Shown in pieces: positions 57,685-64,000 of a stretch of DNA of 64,000 nt. Position 1 is the first letter of the stretch. Every line of letters begins with the position of its first letter. The DNA is taken from positions 930,001 to 994,000 of the forward strand of contig JACKLA010000001.1 in the NCBI GenBank assembly GCA_024236155.1, given 5' to 3'. The position numbers were made by a program, and so were the translations under genes. The stretch comes from Sphingomonadaceae bacterium. GTDB lineage: Bacteria; Pseudomonadota; Alphaproteobacteria; Sphingomonadales; Sphingomonadaceae. The notes under the pieces were generated by a model, which was not told the origin of the DNA, searched no databases, and saw only the letters and a program-made list of their open reading frames with translations.

Positions 57685-57811
57685 ACACAGTCAGCACGGG
57701 CCATGCGGCCCCGCTTGGTAGGAGCGCGCCACTAGCAAAGCGGATTTGAGTCCGCAAGCGAATGATTGCGCTCTTTTGAAACGAACTGCCCGGCTGGGCG
57801 AAATCACGCGC

Positions 57812-58702
57812 TCAGCGCGCGGCTTTCCAGCCGATTTCGGCGTATTTGGCCGATTTTGGCACGTCACGCTTGACCTCGTTCACGGTCACGCTTTCGCCCG
57901 GTGCCAGCGTATCTTCGGGCGGCACGACTTCCCAGCTATAGACCAGCTTGTTGCGCTGGTCGCGCATGACGATCAGGATCGAGGGCACCTTGTGCGTCTC
58001 ACGCCCGACATTGGTGATCGTGCCGTTGGCCGCGAAGAATTCCGTCCCGTTGGGCAGCGCGCGGCGATCCTGCTTGTCGGGCGGGAAATCGAGCACGAGG
58101 TCGGGCTGGTCAGGGCCGAACAGTGACCGGCTGACGGGCACCCAGTCGGGCAGGCCATAGTAACTGACGGCGACCACCAGCCCGGTCGCGATGAGCGCGA
58201 ACAGGGCCGCAGCGGCGGTCCACAGCTTGAGCGGATTGCGCCGCCCGCGGAAGGGTGGCTGGTAATCGAACTGCGAATAATCGTCGTAGTCGGGCTCCGG
58301 CTCCGGCGCAGGTGCCGTCTCGACCACCGGGGGAGGAGCATCGTCCTCACGCGCTTCTGCTACCGGTTCGGGCTCGCGGTGGATTGGCGGCGGGGGATGC
58401 GGAGCCTCTTCCCGTTCTGGCTCGGCCGAAGCGACCGGTGCAGGTGCTGGAGTGGGGGCCGGAGTGGGGGTCGGAGCTGGGGGCGAAGCGGGTGACGGTT
58501 CCTGCGTGCGCTGCACCCCGTCGAACCCGGGTTTGGGCGGCGGTGCCGCTGCTGCGCCCTTCAGATCGGCCAGGTCGAGTTCGGGCCCGTCCTGGTACCA
58601 GCTGTGACGGCATTTGGCGCAACGCACCGTCCGCCCTTCCACGCCGATCGCACTGTCGGGGACGACATAACGCGTCGAGCAGGCAGGGCAGGCAATAATC
58701 AT
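57812..58702 (-). CDS. MJ0042-type zinc-ribbon/DUF3426 membrane protein
   Basis: This 296-residue protein has an N-terminal zinc ribbon with CPAC...C-x2-C (CPACSTRYVVP, VRCAKCRHSWYQ), the MJ0042 motif. A ~100-residue Pro/Ala/Glu linker follows, then one transmembrane helix (LWTAAAALFALIATGLVVAVSYYGL, about 165-190). The C-terminal DUF3426 domain (GTEFFAANGTITNVGRETHKVPSILIVMRDQRNKLVYSWEVVPPEDTLAPGESV) resembles an extracellular FxLYD-like beta domain. It is divergent from ftsE, a conserved arrangement in this order. Function unknown. Confidence 0.88.
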   Translation of the reverse strand: MIIACPACSTRYVVPDSAIGVEGRTVRCAKCRHSWYQDGPELDLADLKGAAAAPPPKPGFDGVQRTQEPSPASPPAPTPTPAPTPAPAPVASAEPEREEAPHPPPPIHREPEPVAEAREDDAPPPVVETAPAPEPEPDYDDYSQFDYQPPFRGRRNPLKLWTAAAALFALIATGLVVAVSYYGLPDWVPVSRSLFGPDQPDLVLDFPPDKQDRRALPNGTEFFAANGTITNVGRETHKVPSILIVMRDQRNKLVYSWEVVPPEDTLAPGESVTVNEVKRDVPKSAKYAEIGWKAAR

Positions 58703-58857
58703 GGTGACTTATGTCTTTACGTATGTGTGACAGGGGCAACAAGGCTTCGTGGCTGTGGGCAGGACGCACATTGTCTTTTTTCCACATGGAAGGCCCGCTA
58801 TAGGCGCGAAGCAATGCACTTCTCCCGCCAATTCCTGCCCTTCGGGTGCCTCCCCGC

Positions 58858-59592
58858 ATGAACGCGCCCGAAAGCGAAGTCGTCACCTTCGACAATGTCG
58901 GGCTGCGCTATGGCCCCGACCGCGAAGTACTGAGCGACGTATCGTTCACCCTGTTTCCGGGCAGCTTCTACTTCCTTACCGGGGCGAGCGGTGCGGGCAA
59001 GACGTCGCTGCTCAAGCTGCTTTATCTTGCCCAGCGCCCGTCGCGCGGGGCGATCCGCATGTTCGGCACCGATGTCATCACCCTCGCGCGCAAGAAGCTT
59101 CCGGCCTATCGCCGCCGGATCGGCGTGGTGTTCCAGGACTTCCGCCTTGTCCCGCACCTCTCGGCCTATGACAATGTCGCGCTGCCGCTGCGCGTTTCGG
59201 GTGTCAGCGAAGAGGATTTGCGCAAGCCGGTCGCGGATATGCTCGACTGGGTCGGGCTGTCGCACCGGATGGACGATCGCCCGGCAACGCTGTCGGGCGG
59301 TGAGCAGCAGCGTGTTGCCATCGCCCGTGCGGTGATCGGCCGGCCCGACATGCTGGTGGCCGACGAGCCAACCGGCAATGTCGACCCCGATATGGCATTG
59401 AAGCTGCTGCGCCTGTTCGAGGCGCTCAACCGGTTGGGCACCACCGTGGTGGTTGCGACCCACGACGTGCACTTGCTCAAGAAAGTGCCCGAATCGCTGA
59501 TCATGCGGCTCGACAAGGGCAAGCTGTCCGACCCGACCGGGGCGCTGCGCTATCCGCCGCGCCCGTCCGGCCCGCGTGAGCGCAGGAGCTGA
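58858..59592 (+). CDS. ftsE: Cell-division ABC transporter ATP-binding protein FtsE
   Basis: ATG 58858 gives 244 residues. Walker A GASGAGKTS (about 44-52), LSGGEQQRVAIARA signature, Walker B DMLVADEPTGNVD and the H-loop THD are all present. VFQDFRLVPHLSAYDNVALPLR is the FtsE-typical Q-loop region. With FtsX it forms the membrane complex that activates septal peptidoglycan hydrolases. The next gene starts 1 bp after its stop. Confidence 0.94.
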   Translation: MNAPESEVVTFDNVGLRYGPDREVLSDVSFTLFPGSFYFLTGASGAGKTSLLKLLYLAQRPSRGAIRMFGTDVITLARKKLPAYRRRIGVVFQDFRLVPHLSAYDNVALPLRVSGVSEEDLRKPVADMLDWVGLSHRMDDRPATLSGGEQQRVAIARAVIGRPDMLVADEPTGNVDPDMALKLLRLFEALNRLGTTVVVATHDVHLLKKVPESLIMRLDKGKLSDPTGALRYPPRPSGPRERRS

Positions 59593-59593
59593 C

Positions 59594-60535
59594 ATGACCG
59601 GGGTAAGCAAACCGCCCACCCTGGGCCGCAAGATCGCGCGCGGCTTCACCCGTTTCGGCGGCGAGCGCGCGGCGCAGCTGGTGCCGCAGGCACGGCTTGC
59701 CGGGCCGATGCCGTGGGTGATCGCGATCATGGTCACACTGGTGGTGATTGCTGCGGCAGGCGGGCTTGCGATGCGGAATGTGGCCGGAAGCGCGCGGGCA
59801 GAACTGGCAGGTGGTGCCACGGTGCAGATCCTCGAGGCCCTGCCGCAGGAACGCGAGCGACAGGCACGTGTGGTCGAGCAGTTGCTCGAAAGCAGTCCAG
59901 AGGTTGCATCGACAAGGCGGGTACCCGACGAAGAACTCGATGCGCTGCTTGAGCCATGGCTGGGAATCGATGCGGATAATCAGGCGGTCCCGGTCCCGGC
60001 GCTGATCGATGTCCGGTTGCGCGGCGATGCGAGCAAGGATGTGCTCGATGACCTGCAGGCATCGATCGCGCAGCGCGCGCCCTCGGCACGGATCGATGCG
60101 CAGGCGAGCTGGCTCGCCCCGGTGTTCGGTGCGCTGGCCTCGCTGCAATATCTTGCCCTGGCGCTGGTCGTTTTGCTCGCGCTGACCAGCGTTGCCGCCG
60201 TGTGGCTCGCAGCGCGTAGCGCGCTGGGTAGCAATCGCGGGACGATCGAGGTCGTCCATATGCTGGGCGGCACCGACAGCCAGATTGCGCGCATCTTCGA
60301 ACGCTCGATCGGTTTCGATGCCACGCTGGGCGGGGCGGTCGGCCTGACATTGGGGCTGGGGGCTATCCTGCTGCTCGGTCGGCAATTCGCTGCGCTGGGG
60401 TCGGGGATGATGTCGGGCGGCGCGCTGGGCTGGCTCGACTGGGTCATCATCGCGGCGATCCCGCTGCTGGCGGTCGCGCTCGCCATGCTGACCGCGCGGA
60501 TGACGGTCCTTGCCGCACTGAGGCGAATGCTGTGA
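59594..60535 (+). CDS. ftsX: Cell-division protein FtsX
   Basis: ATG 59594 has AGGAG upstream and gives 313 residues. TM1 (MPWVIAIMVTLVVIAAAGGLAM) is followed by a periplasmic domain of about 110 residues. Three further helices (YLALALVVLLALTSVAAVWLAA, ATLGGAVGLTLGLGAILLL, WVIIAAIPLLAVALAMLTA) flank the conserved EVVHMLGGTDSQIARIF loop. The order with ftsE is standard. It ends in GTGA coupling to the next gene. Confidence 0.93.
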   Translation: MTGVSKPPTLGRKIARGFTRFGGERAAQLVPQARLAGPMPWVIAIMVTLVVIAAAGGLAMRNVAGSARAELAGGATVQILEALPQERERQARVVEQLLESSPEVASTRRVPDEELDALLEPWLGIDADNQAVPVPALIDVRLRGDASKDVLDDLQASIAQRAPSARIDAQASWLAPVFGALASLQYLALALVVLLALTSVAAVWLAARSALGSNRGTIEVVHMLGGTDSQIARIFERSIGFDATLGGAVGLTLGLGAILLLGRQFAALGSGMMSGGALGWLDWVIIAAIPLLAVALAMLTARMTVLAALRRML

Positions 60536-61062
60536 TACGCCGTGCGCTTGCCCTGATTGCCGTCGTCTGGTTCCTCGGTTTCGCGTGGTTCACCATCAAC
60601 CTGCCCGGCCCGCTCGATACAAGGACCGGCGATGCGGCGGTGGTGCCGACCGGGGCCGCCGGGCGGATCGAACGCGGGATCGAACTGCTCGACAAGGGCA
60701 AGGTCAAGGCGATGCTGGTCACCGGGGTCGATCCCGAAGTGACCGGGGAAGAATTCGCCCTGCAGTTCAAGGTGCCCACGCGCCTGATGGAATGCTGCAT
60801 CACGCTGGGTTCGGCAGCGGTCGACACGCGGGGGAATGCGACCGAAACAGCCGAGTGGCTGGCGGCACGCAAGTTCACCTCCATCCGGCTGGTGACAAGC
60901 GACTGGCACATGCGCCGCGCGAGTATCGAACTCGCCCGCACCTTGCCCGACGAAGTCACGATCCGGCAGGATGCAGTGCCGACCGAGCCGTCGCTGCGCA
61001 TCCTGTTCCTCGAATATCACAAGCTGCTGGCGACCTGGGTTTCCGGCCTGTGGCGGAAGTGA
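60532..61062 (+). CDS. YdcF/DUF218 family membrane-anchored protein
   Basis: GTG 60532 overlaps the ftsX stop (GTGA). The 176-residue protein has an N-terminal membrane anchor (LALIAVVWFLGFAWFTI). A DUF218 domain follows, with AVVPTGAAGRIERGIELLDKGKVKAMLVTGVDPE, NATETAEWL and VTSDWHMRRASIEL, where N/E and H/R residues match the ElyC/SanA/YdcF active-site cleft. Members act in envelope maintenance. Its place after ftsX and before an acyltransferase agrees with that. Confidence 0.88.
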   Translation: MIRRALALIAVVWFLGFAWFTINLPGPLDTRTGDAAVVPTGAAGRIERGIELLDKGKVKAMLVTGVDPEVTGEEFALQFKVPTRLMECCITLGSAAVDTRGNATETAEWLAARKFTSIRLVTSDWHMRRASIELARTLPDEVTIRQDAVPTEPSLRILFLEYHKLLATWVSGLWRK

Positions 61063-61067
61063 GCGCG

Positions 61068-61763
61068 ATGCTCCTGCTGCGTAACCTGGCCTTTTATCTC
61101 GCATTCTACCTGCTCAGCCCGTTCTATGTGCTGGCGGCCCTCGCAGCGATGCCGTTCGACCGGATCGCCTTCAAATCGGCGGTTCGCCGGTGGGGCAGGT
61201 TTCATCGCTGGTGCGTAACCCGCCTGCTGGGGGTCGAGGTTGTCATAGAGGGGGAGCAGCTGGGTGGCGCAGTCCTCTATGCGATCAAGCATGAGAGCTT
61301 CTTCGAGGCGATCGATTGCCCGGCGCTGTTCGAATATCCGGCGGTGTTCGCCAAGGCGGAGCTGTTCCGTATCCCCGGCTGGGGCATGGCGGCGGACCGT
61401 TACGGCCTGATCCCCGTAGCGCGTGACCAGGGGGCAAAGACCCTGCGCGCGATGATCAAGTCGGCGCGAGAGCGGGCCGATGCCGGGCGCGAATTGGTGC
61501 TGTTCCCGGAAGGCACGCGCGTTCCGCACGGCAAACCCGTGCCGCTTCGTGCGGGCTTTGCCGGGATATACAAGTTGATCGGCCTGCCGGTGGTTCCGGT
61601 GGCGGTGAACAGCGGGCCGCTTTATCACCGCGCGCTCAAGCGGTCAGGCACGATTACCTATCGCTTTGGCGAGGTCATCCCGCCGGGCCTGCCGCGCGAA
61701 GAGGTGGAAGCGCGAGTGATCGAAGCGATGAATGCGCTGAACGAGGCCGAGGCCGGGAGCTAG
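61068..61763 (+). CDS. 1-acyl-sn-glycerol-3-phosphate acyltransferase (PlsC-like)
   Basis: ATG 61068 gives 231 residues. GTG 61059, overlapping the previous stop as GTGA, is an alternative. An N-terminal hydrophobic segment is followed by the acyltransferase motifs. The usual H-x4-D is here KHESFFEAID (His-x5-Asp in this reading), FRIPGWGMAADRYGLIPVAR, and FPEGTRVPHG (motif III). PlsC transfers an acyl group to lysophosphatidate in phospholipid synthesis. It is convergent with the tyrA-like gene, 10 bp apart. Confidence 0.88.
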   Translation: MLLLRNLAFYLAFYLLSPFYVLAALAAMPFDRIAFKSAVRRWGRFHRWCVTRLLGVEVVIEGEQLGGAVLYAIKHESFFEAIDCPALFEYPAVFAKAELFRIPGWGMAADRYGLIPVARDQGAKTLRAMIKSARERADAGRELVLFPEGTRVPHGKPVPLRAGFAGIYKLIGLPVVPVAVNSGPLYHRALKRSGTITYRFGEVIPPGLPREEVEARVIEAMNALNEAEAGS

Positions 61764-61773
61764 GGTCCTGACC

Positions 61774-62679
61774 CTAGTGATCCTTGCGCCCGAAGTCGGG
61801 CCGCGCGTCATCCTGCCCCTGTTCGATGATCGAGCGACGGATGTCGCGAGTGCGGGTGAACAGGTCGAACAGCGCATCGCCATCACCATTGCGAATCGCA
61901 CGCTGGAGCGCAGAGAGGTCCTCGGTGAAGCGCCCCAGCACCTCGAGCACGGCCTCGCGATTGTTGAGGAACACGTCGCGCCACATCGTCGGATCGGAGG
62001 CGGCGATACGGGTGAAGTCGCGAAAACCACCGGCGGAATACTTGATCACTTCACCCTGTGTCACATCCTCGAGGTCCGATGCCGTGCCGACGATGGTGTA
62101 GGCGATGAGATGGGGGATATGGCTGGTGACTGCGAGCACCAGGTCATGGTGCGCCGGTTCCATGATCTCGACAGTTGCACCGAGCGCCTCCCAGAAGGCG
62201 GCAAGTTCGGCGAGTGCTTCGGCCGGAGTATCGTCGCCCGGTGTCAGGATGCACCAGCGGTGACTGAACAGGCTGGCAAACCCGGCATCCGGTCCGCTCT
62301 TCTCGGTCCCGGCGACAGGGTGCGCCGGGATGATCGTGTGGCCAGGCAGGGCAGCCGCCAGCGCCTTGGCCACCGACTGTTTCGAAGAGCCGACATCGCT
62401 GACCAGGGCGTGCAGGGGAAGCGATGGTGCAAGATCGCGCGCTGCCTGTTCCATCGCACCCACAGGGACACACAATATCACAAGGTCTGCATCGGTGACC
62501 GCGTCGGCAGCACTGTCGAACACCGTGCCGACCAGTCCCAGTTCTGCTGCCCGCGTGCGGACCGCGCTGTCGGCGTCGAACCCGGTGGACCGCACCTGCG
62601 GCAACTTCTCGGCGATGGCGAGGCCGAGCGATCCGCCGAGCAGGCCCAGCCCGATGATGGCGACGCGTTCGATACTCAT
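61774..62679 (-). CDS. tyrA: Prephenate/arogenate (cyclohexadienyl) dehydrogenase
   Basis: The 301-residue protein has the NAD(P) Rossmann motif VAIIGLGLLGGSLG (about 6-19), DVGSSK, HPVAGTEKSGP (catalytic His region), and HDLVLAVTSHIPHLIAY. Its length and single-domain form (no chorismate mutase, no ACT) match the cyclohexadienyl dehydrogenase TyrC of Zymomonas, which lies next to hisH/hisC. Start ATG 62679 overlaps the hisC stop by 4 bp (ATGA). Confidence 0.92.
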   Translation of the reverse strand: MSIERVAIIGLGLLGGSLGLAIAEKLPQVRSTGFDADSAVRTRAAELGLVGTVFDSAADAVTDADLVILCVPVGAMEQAARDLAPSLPLHALVSDVGSSKQSVAKALAAALPGHTIIPAHPVAGTEKSGPDAGFASLFSHRWCILTPGDDTPAEALAELAAFWEALGATVEIMEPAHHDLVLAVTSHIPHLIAYTIVGTASDLEDVTQGEVIKYSAGGFRDFTRIAASDPTMWRDVFLNNREAVLEVLGRFTEDLSALQRAIRNGDGDALFDLFTRTRDIRRSIIEQGQDDARPDFGRKDH

Positions 62680-63794
62680 CCCGCCATCTCCGCCGCTTCG
62701 CCGATGATGCGCGCGATATCGTCCATTTGCCTGGCTGTCCCGATGGTGATGCGCAGGCCGTGCGGGAGGCCCTGGCCAGGCAGATGGCGGACAGCGTAAC
62801 CTGCTTCGCCCAGTACCTGCAGTGCAGCAGCAGCACTCAGCGCGCCATCGAACAGCACGAGTACGAAATTGGCCTTGCTGGGCAGGGGGCGGATGCCGTG
62901 GTTGCCAAGTGCAGCCATGGCATCGCAGAAGCGCGCCAGCTCACGCGCATTGTGATCGCGCGACTGCAACACGAATTGCTGATCGCCGAGGGCTGCCACG
63001 GCGGCCTTCTGTCCGCTCTCCGAGACGTTGAAGGCCCCGCGCAGCCGGTTGAGCGCATCGATCAGATGCGGTGCCCCGGTGGCCCAACCCACCCGCTCAC
63101 CAGCCAGCCCATAGGCTTTGGAAAAGGTGCGCGTGACCAGCACATTGTCGCACGCAGCGGCAAGGCCGAACCCGCCATCGTCTTCGTCGGGGGCGAGGAA
63201 TTCGGCATAGGCCTGGTCGATGACCAGCAGCACATCGCGCGGCAATGCCGCGTGGAGGCGGGCGATCTCGCCCGCAGGCAGCCATGTACCGACCGGATTG
63301 TTCGGATTGTCGAGCAGGACCACCCTTGTGTGCTTTGTCACCGCCGCAAGCAGCGCATCGACATCCTGTGCGTAATCGACATCGTCGGCGAACACGATCC
63401 GGGCGCCCACCTTGGCGGCGAGCAGCGGGTAGAGCGAGAAGGAATAACGTGAGGCGAGCACTTCATCGCCCGGACCGGCAAAGGCCTGCACTGCGCCGTG
63501 CAGCAACTCGCCCGAACCTGTGCCGCAGATGATCCGGGAAGGGTCGATCCCATGCACCGCGCCGATCGCTTCGCGCAGGCGCGTTGCGTCGGGATCGGGG
63601 TAGAGGTTTGGGTGGTGCCCTTGCGCCAGTGCATCGAGTGCGGCCTGTGAACATCCAAGCGGGTTTTCGTTGGCCGACAGTTTGACCAGCTCGCGCCCGT
63701 CCTCGGCCTTCGACTTGCCCGGCACATAGGCATGGATACTTGCGATCCAGGGCTTAAGGACTGGCCGGGGTTCGAGGATCGGGGTGTCTGACAT
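62676..63794 (-). CDS. hisC: Histidinol-phosphate aminotransferase
   Basis: This 372-residue PLP fold-type I enzyme contains KLSANENPLG at the N-terminus, GTGSGELL, LDNPNNPVGTW, IDQAYAEF and the PLP-binding Lys226 in TRTFSKAYGLAGERVGWA. It transaminates imidazole acetol phosphate. In this order the same enzyme is known to act also on aromatic oxo acids, which fits its coupling to tyrA. Confidence 0.93.
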   Translation of the reverse strand: MSDTPILEPRPVLKPWIASIHAYVPGKSKAEDGRELVKLSANENPLGCSQAALDALAQGHHPNLYPDPDATRLREAIGAVHGIDPSRIICGTGSGELLHGAVQAFAGPGDEVLASRYSFSLYPLLAAKVGARIVFADDVDYAQDVDALLAAVTKHTRVVLLDNPNNPVGTWLPAGEIARLHAALPRDVLLVIDQAYAEFLAPDEDDGGFGLAAACDNVLVTRTFSKAYGLAGERVGWATGAPHLIDALNRLRGAFNVSESGQKAAVAALGDQQFVLQSRDHNARELARFCDAMAALGNHGIRPLPSKANFVLVLFDGALSAAAALQVLGEAGYAVRHLPGQGLPHGLRITIGTARQMDDIARIIGEAAEMAG

Positions 63795-63825
63795 TTCAGC
63801 TACCAGCCCTTAAAGCAATACGACC

Positions 63826-63894
63826 CTTCGACAAGCTTGGGGTGAGCGGTTAAAGAGACAGGCTCTAAACCCTTTCGTGCTGAGCTTGTCGAAG
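63826..63894. repeat. REP-like inverted repeat between hisC and the metX-like gene
   Basis: CTTCGACAAGC (63826-63836) and GCTTGTCGAAG (63884-63894) are exact complements. The half-site GAGCTTGTCGAAG is a widespread dispersed palindrome in sphingomonads and other proteobacteria. In between, the sequence contains no gene. Confidence 0.75.
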
Positions 63895-63925
63895 CACTGT
63901 TGATATAGTTCAGGCAAGACACGCT

Positions 63926-64000
63926 TTGGCCACCCACTCGCAATCCTACGCGCTTCCTTCCGACCTGCCGCTCGACAGCGGACAGGCGCTGTCGGGTGTC
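63926..64000 (+). CDS. N-terminus of a probable homoserine O-acetyltransferase (3'-truncated)
   Basis: From TTG 63926 the frame reads ATHSQSYALPSDLPLDSGQA to the window edge (25 codons). The text resembles MetX N-termini (ALPxxLPLDSGxxLxGV), and metX is divergent from hisC/tyrA in related genomes. No ATG lies upstream in frame before 63900, so a TTG start is inferred. The ribosome-binding site is weak (AGGCAAGA). Only a fragment is visible, hence modest confidence. Confidence 0.5.
   Translation, partial: MATHSQSYALPSDLPLDSGQALSGV

Noticed and set aside
57740..57755. GCGGA-TTTGAG-TCCGC hairpin between tRNA-Leu and the zinc-ribbon gene
   Set aside because: Only a 5-bp stem with no T-run longer than three on the relevant strand; too weak to call a terminator.
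63795..63925. SAM riboswitch before the metX-like gene
   Set aside because: The leader holds only the REP-like inverted repeat. No SAM-II or SAM-V core sequence or pseudoknot could be traced.

Overview
The window is high-GC alphaproteobacterial DNA, most likely from Sphingomonadales (Erythrobacteraceae or Sphingomonadaceae). The indications are a plant/aromatic-type catabolic cluster with a TonB-dependent receptor, a Tat-exported CopA/CopB copper cluster, a DUF4402 surface-protein cluster with a giant usher-like protein, ftsEX next to an MJ0042 zinc-ribbon gene, and the hisC-tyrA pair divergent from a metX-like gene. Placement below order level is inference.

Layout. 1-12.6 kb: an aromatic ring-cleavage cluster (Rieske oxygenase alpha subunit, two FAH-family hydrolases, ACMSD-type amidohydrolase, aldehyde dehydrogenase, MFS carrier, DJ-1/PfpI protein, LigB-type extradiol dioxygenase, IclR regulator) followed by an M20 deacetylase, a ThDP enzyme and an NTF2-like protein. 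A perfect 23-bp palindrome between the divergent FAH and LigB genes is the probable IclR operator. 12.8-19.3 kb: TonB-dependent receptor, a Tat-exported DJ-1/PfpI paralogue, and copper genes (Cys/His-rich protein, copA, copB). 19.4-23.6 kb: an acyl-CoA dehydrogenase resembling methylsuccinyl-CoA dehydrogenase, a mesaconyl/itaconyl-CoA hydratase-like protein, and a cysteine-synthase-like gene divergent from an Lrp/AsnC regulator. 23.6-31.0 kb (minus strand): four DUF4402-type secreted proteins, a PapD-like chaperone and a 1,319-residue usher-like outer-membrane protein, which together look like a non-canonical chaperone-usher surface system. 31.2-39.9 kb: a paired acyl-CoA dehydrogenase, a fused 5-oxoprolinase/hydantoinase, DUF969 and DUF979 transporter subunits and DUF2891.

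40.08-57.61 kb is a 17.5-kb genomic island in tRNA-Leu(GAG), bounded by an 18-bp direct repeat of the tRNA 3' end. It carries a decayed P4-type integrase, an IS3-family element, two damaged TraD/HerA-like transfer ATPases (one frameshifted, one with a single amber codon), a DUF3768 gene, an XRE regulator, a RuvC-like protein, a replication-relaxation protein and an AlpA-type excisionase. Its cargo is defensive: an intact SIR2-HerA pair, then a five-gene cluster (HhH-GPD DNA glycosylase; Gly-rich small protein; PfkB kinase fused to nucleoside deoxyribosyltransferase; QueC-like enzyme; SagB/nitroreductase-like enzyme). The last cluster contains parts seen in QueC-based immunity (type IV CBASS, Qat) but has no CD-NTase, STAND/ATPase or TatD component, and is my best candidate for an undescribed system.

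57.8-64 kb is ordinary chromosome: zinc-ribbon/DUF3426 protein, ftsE, ftsX, a YdcF-like protein, plsC-like acyltransferase, tyrA-like dehydrogenase, hisC and the first codons of a probable metX.
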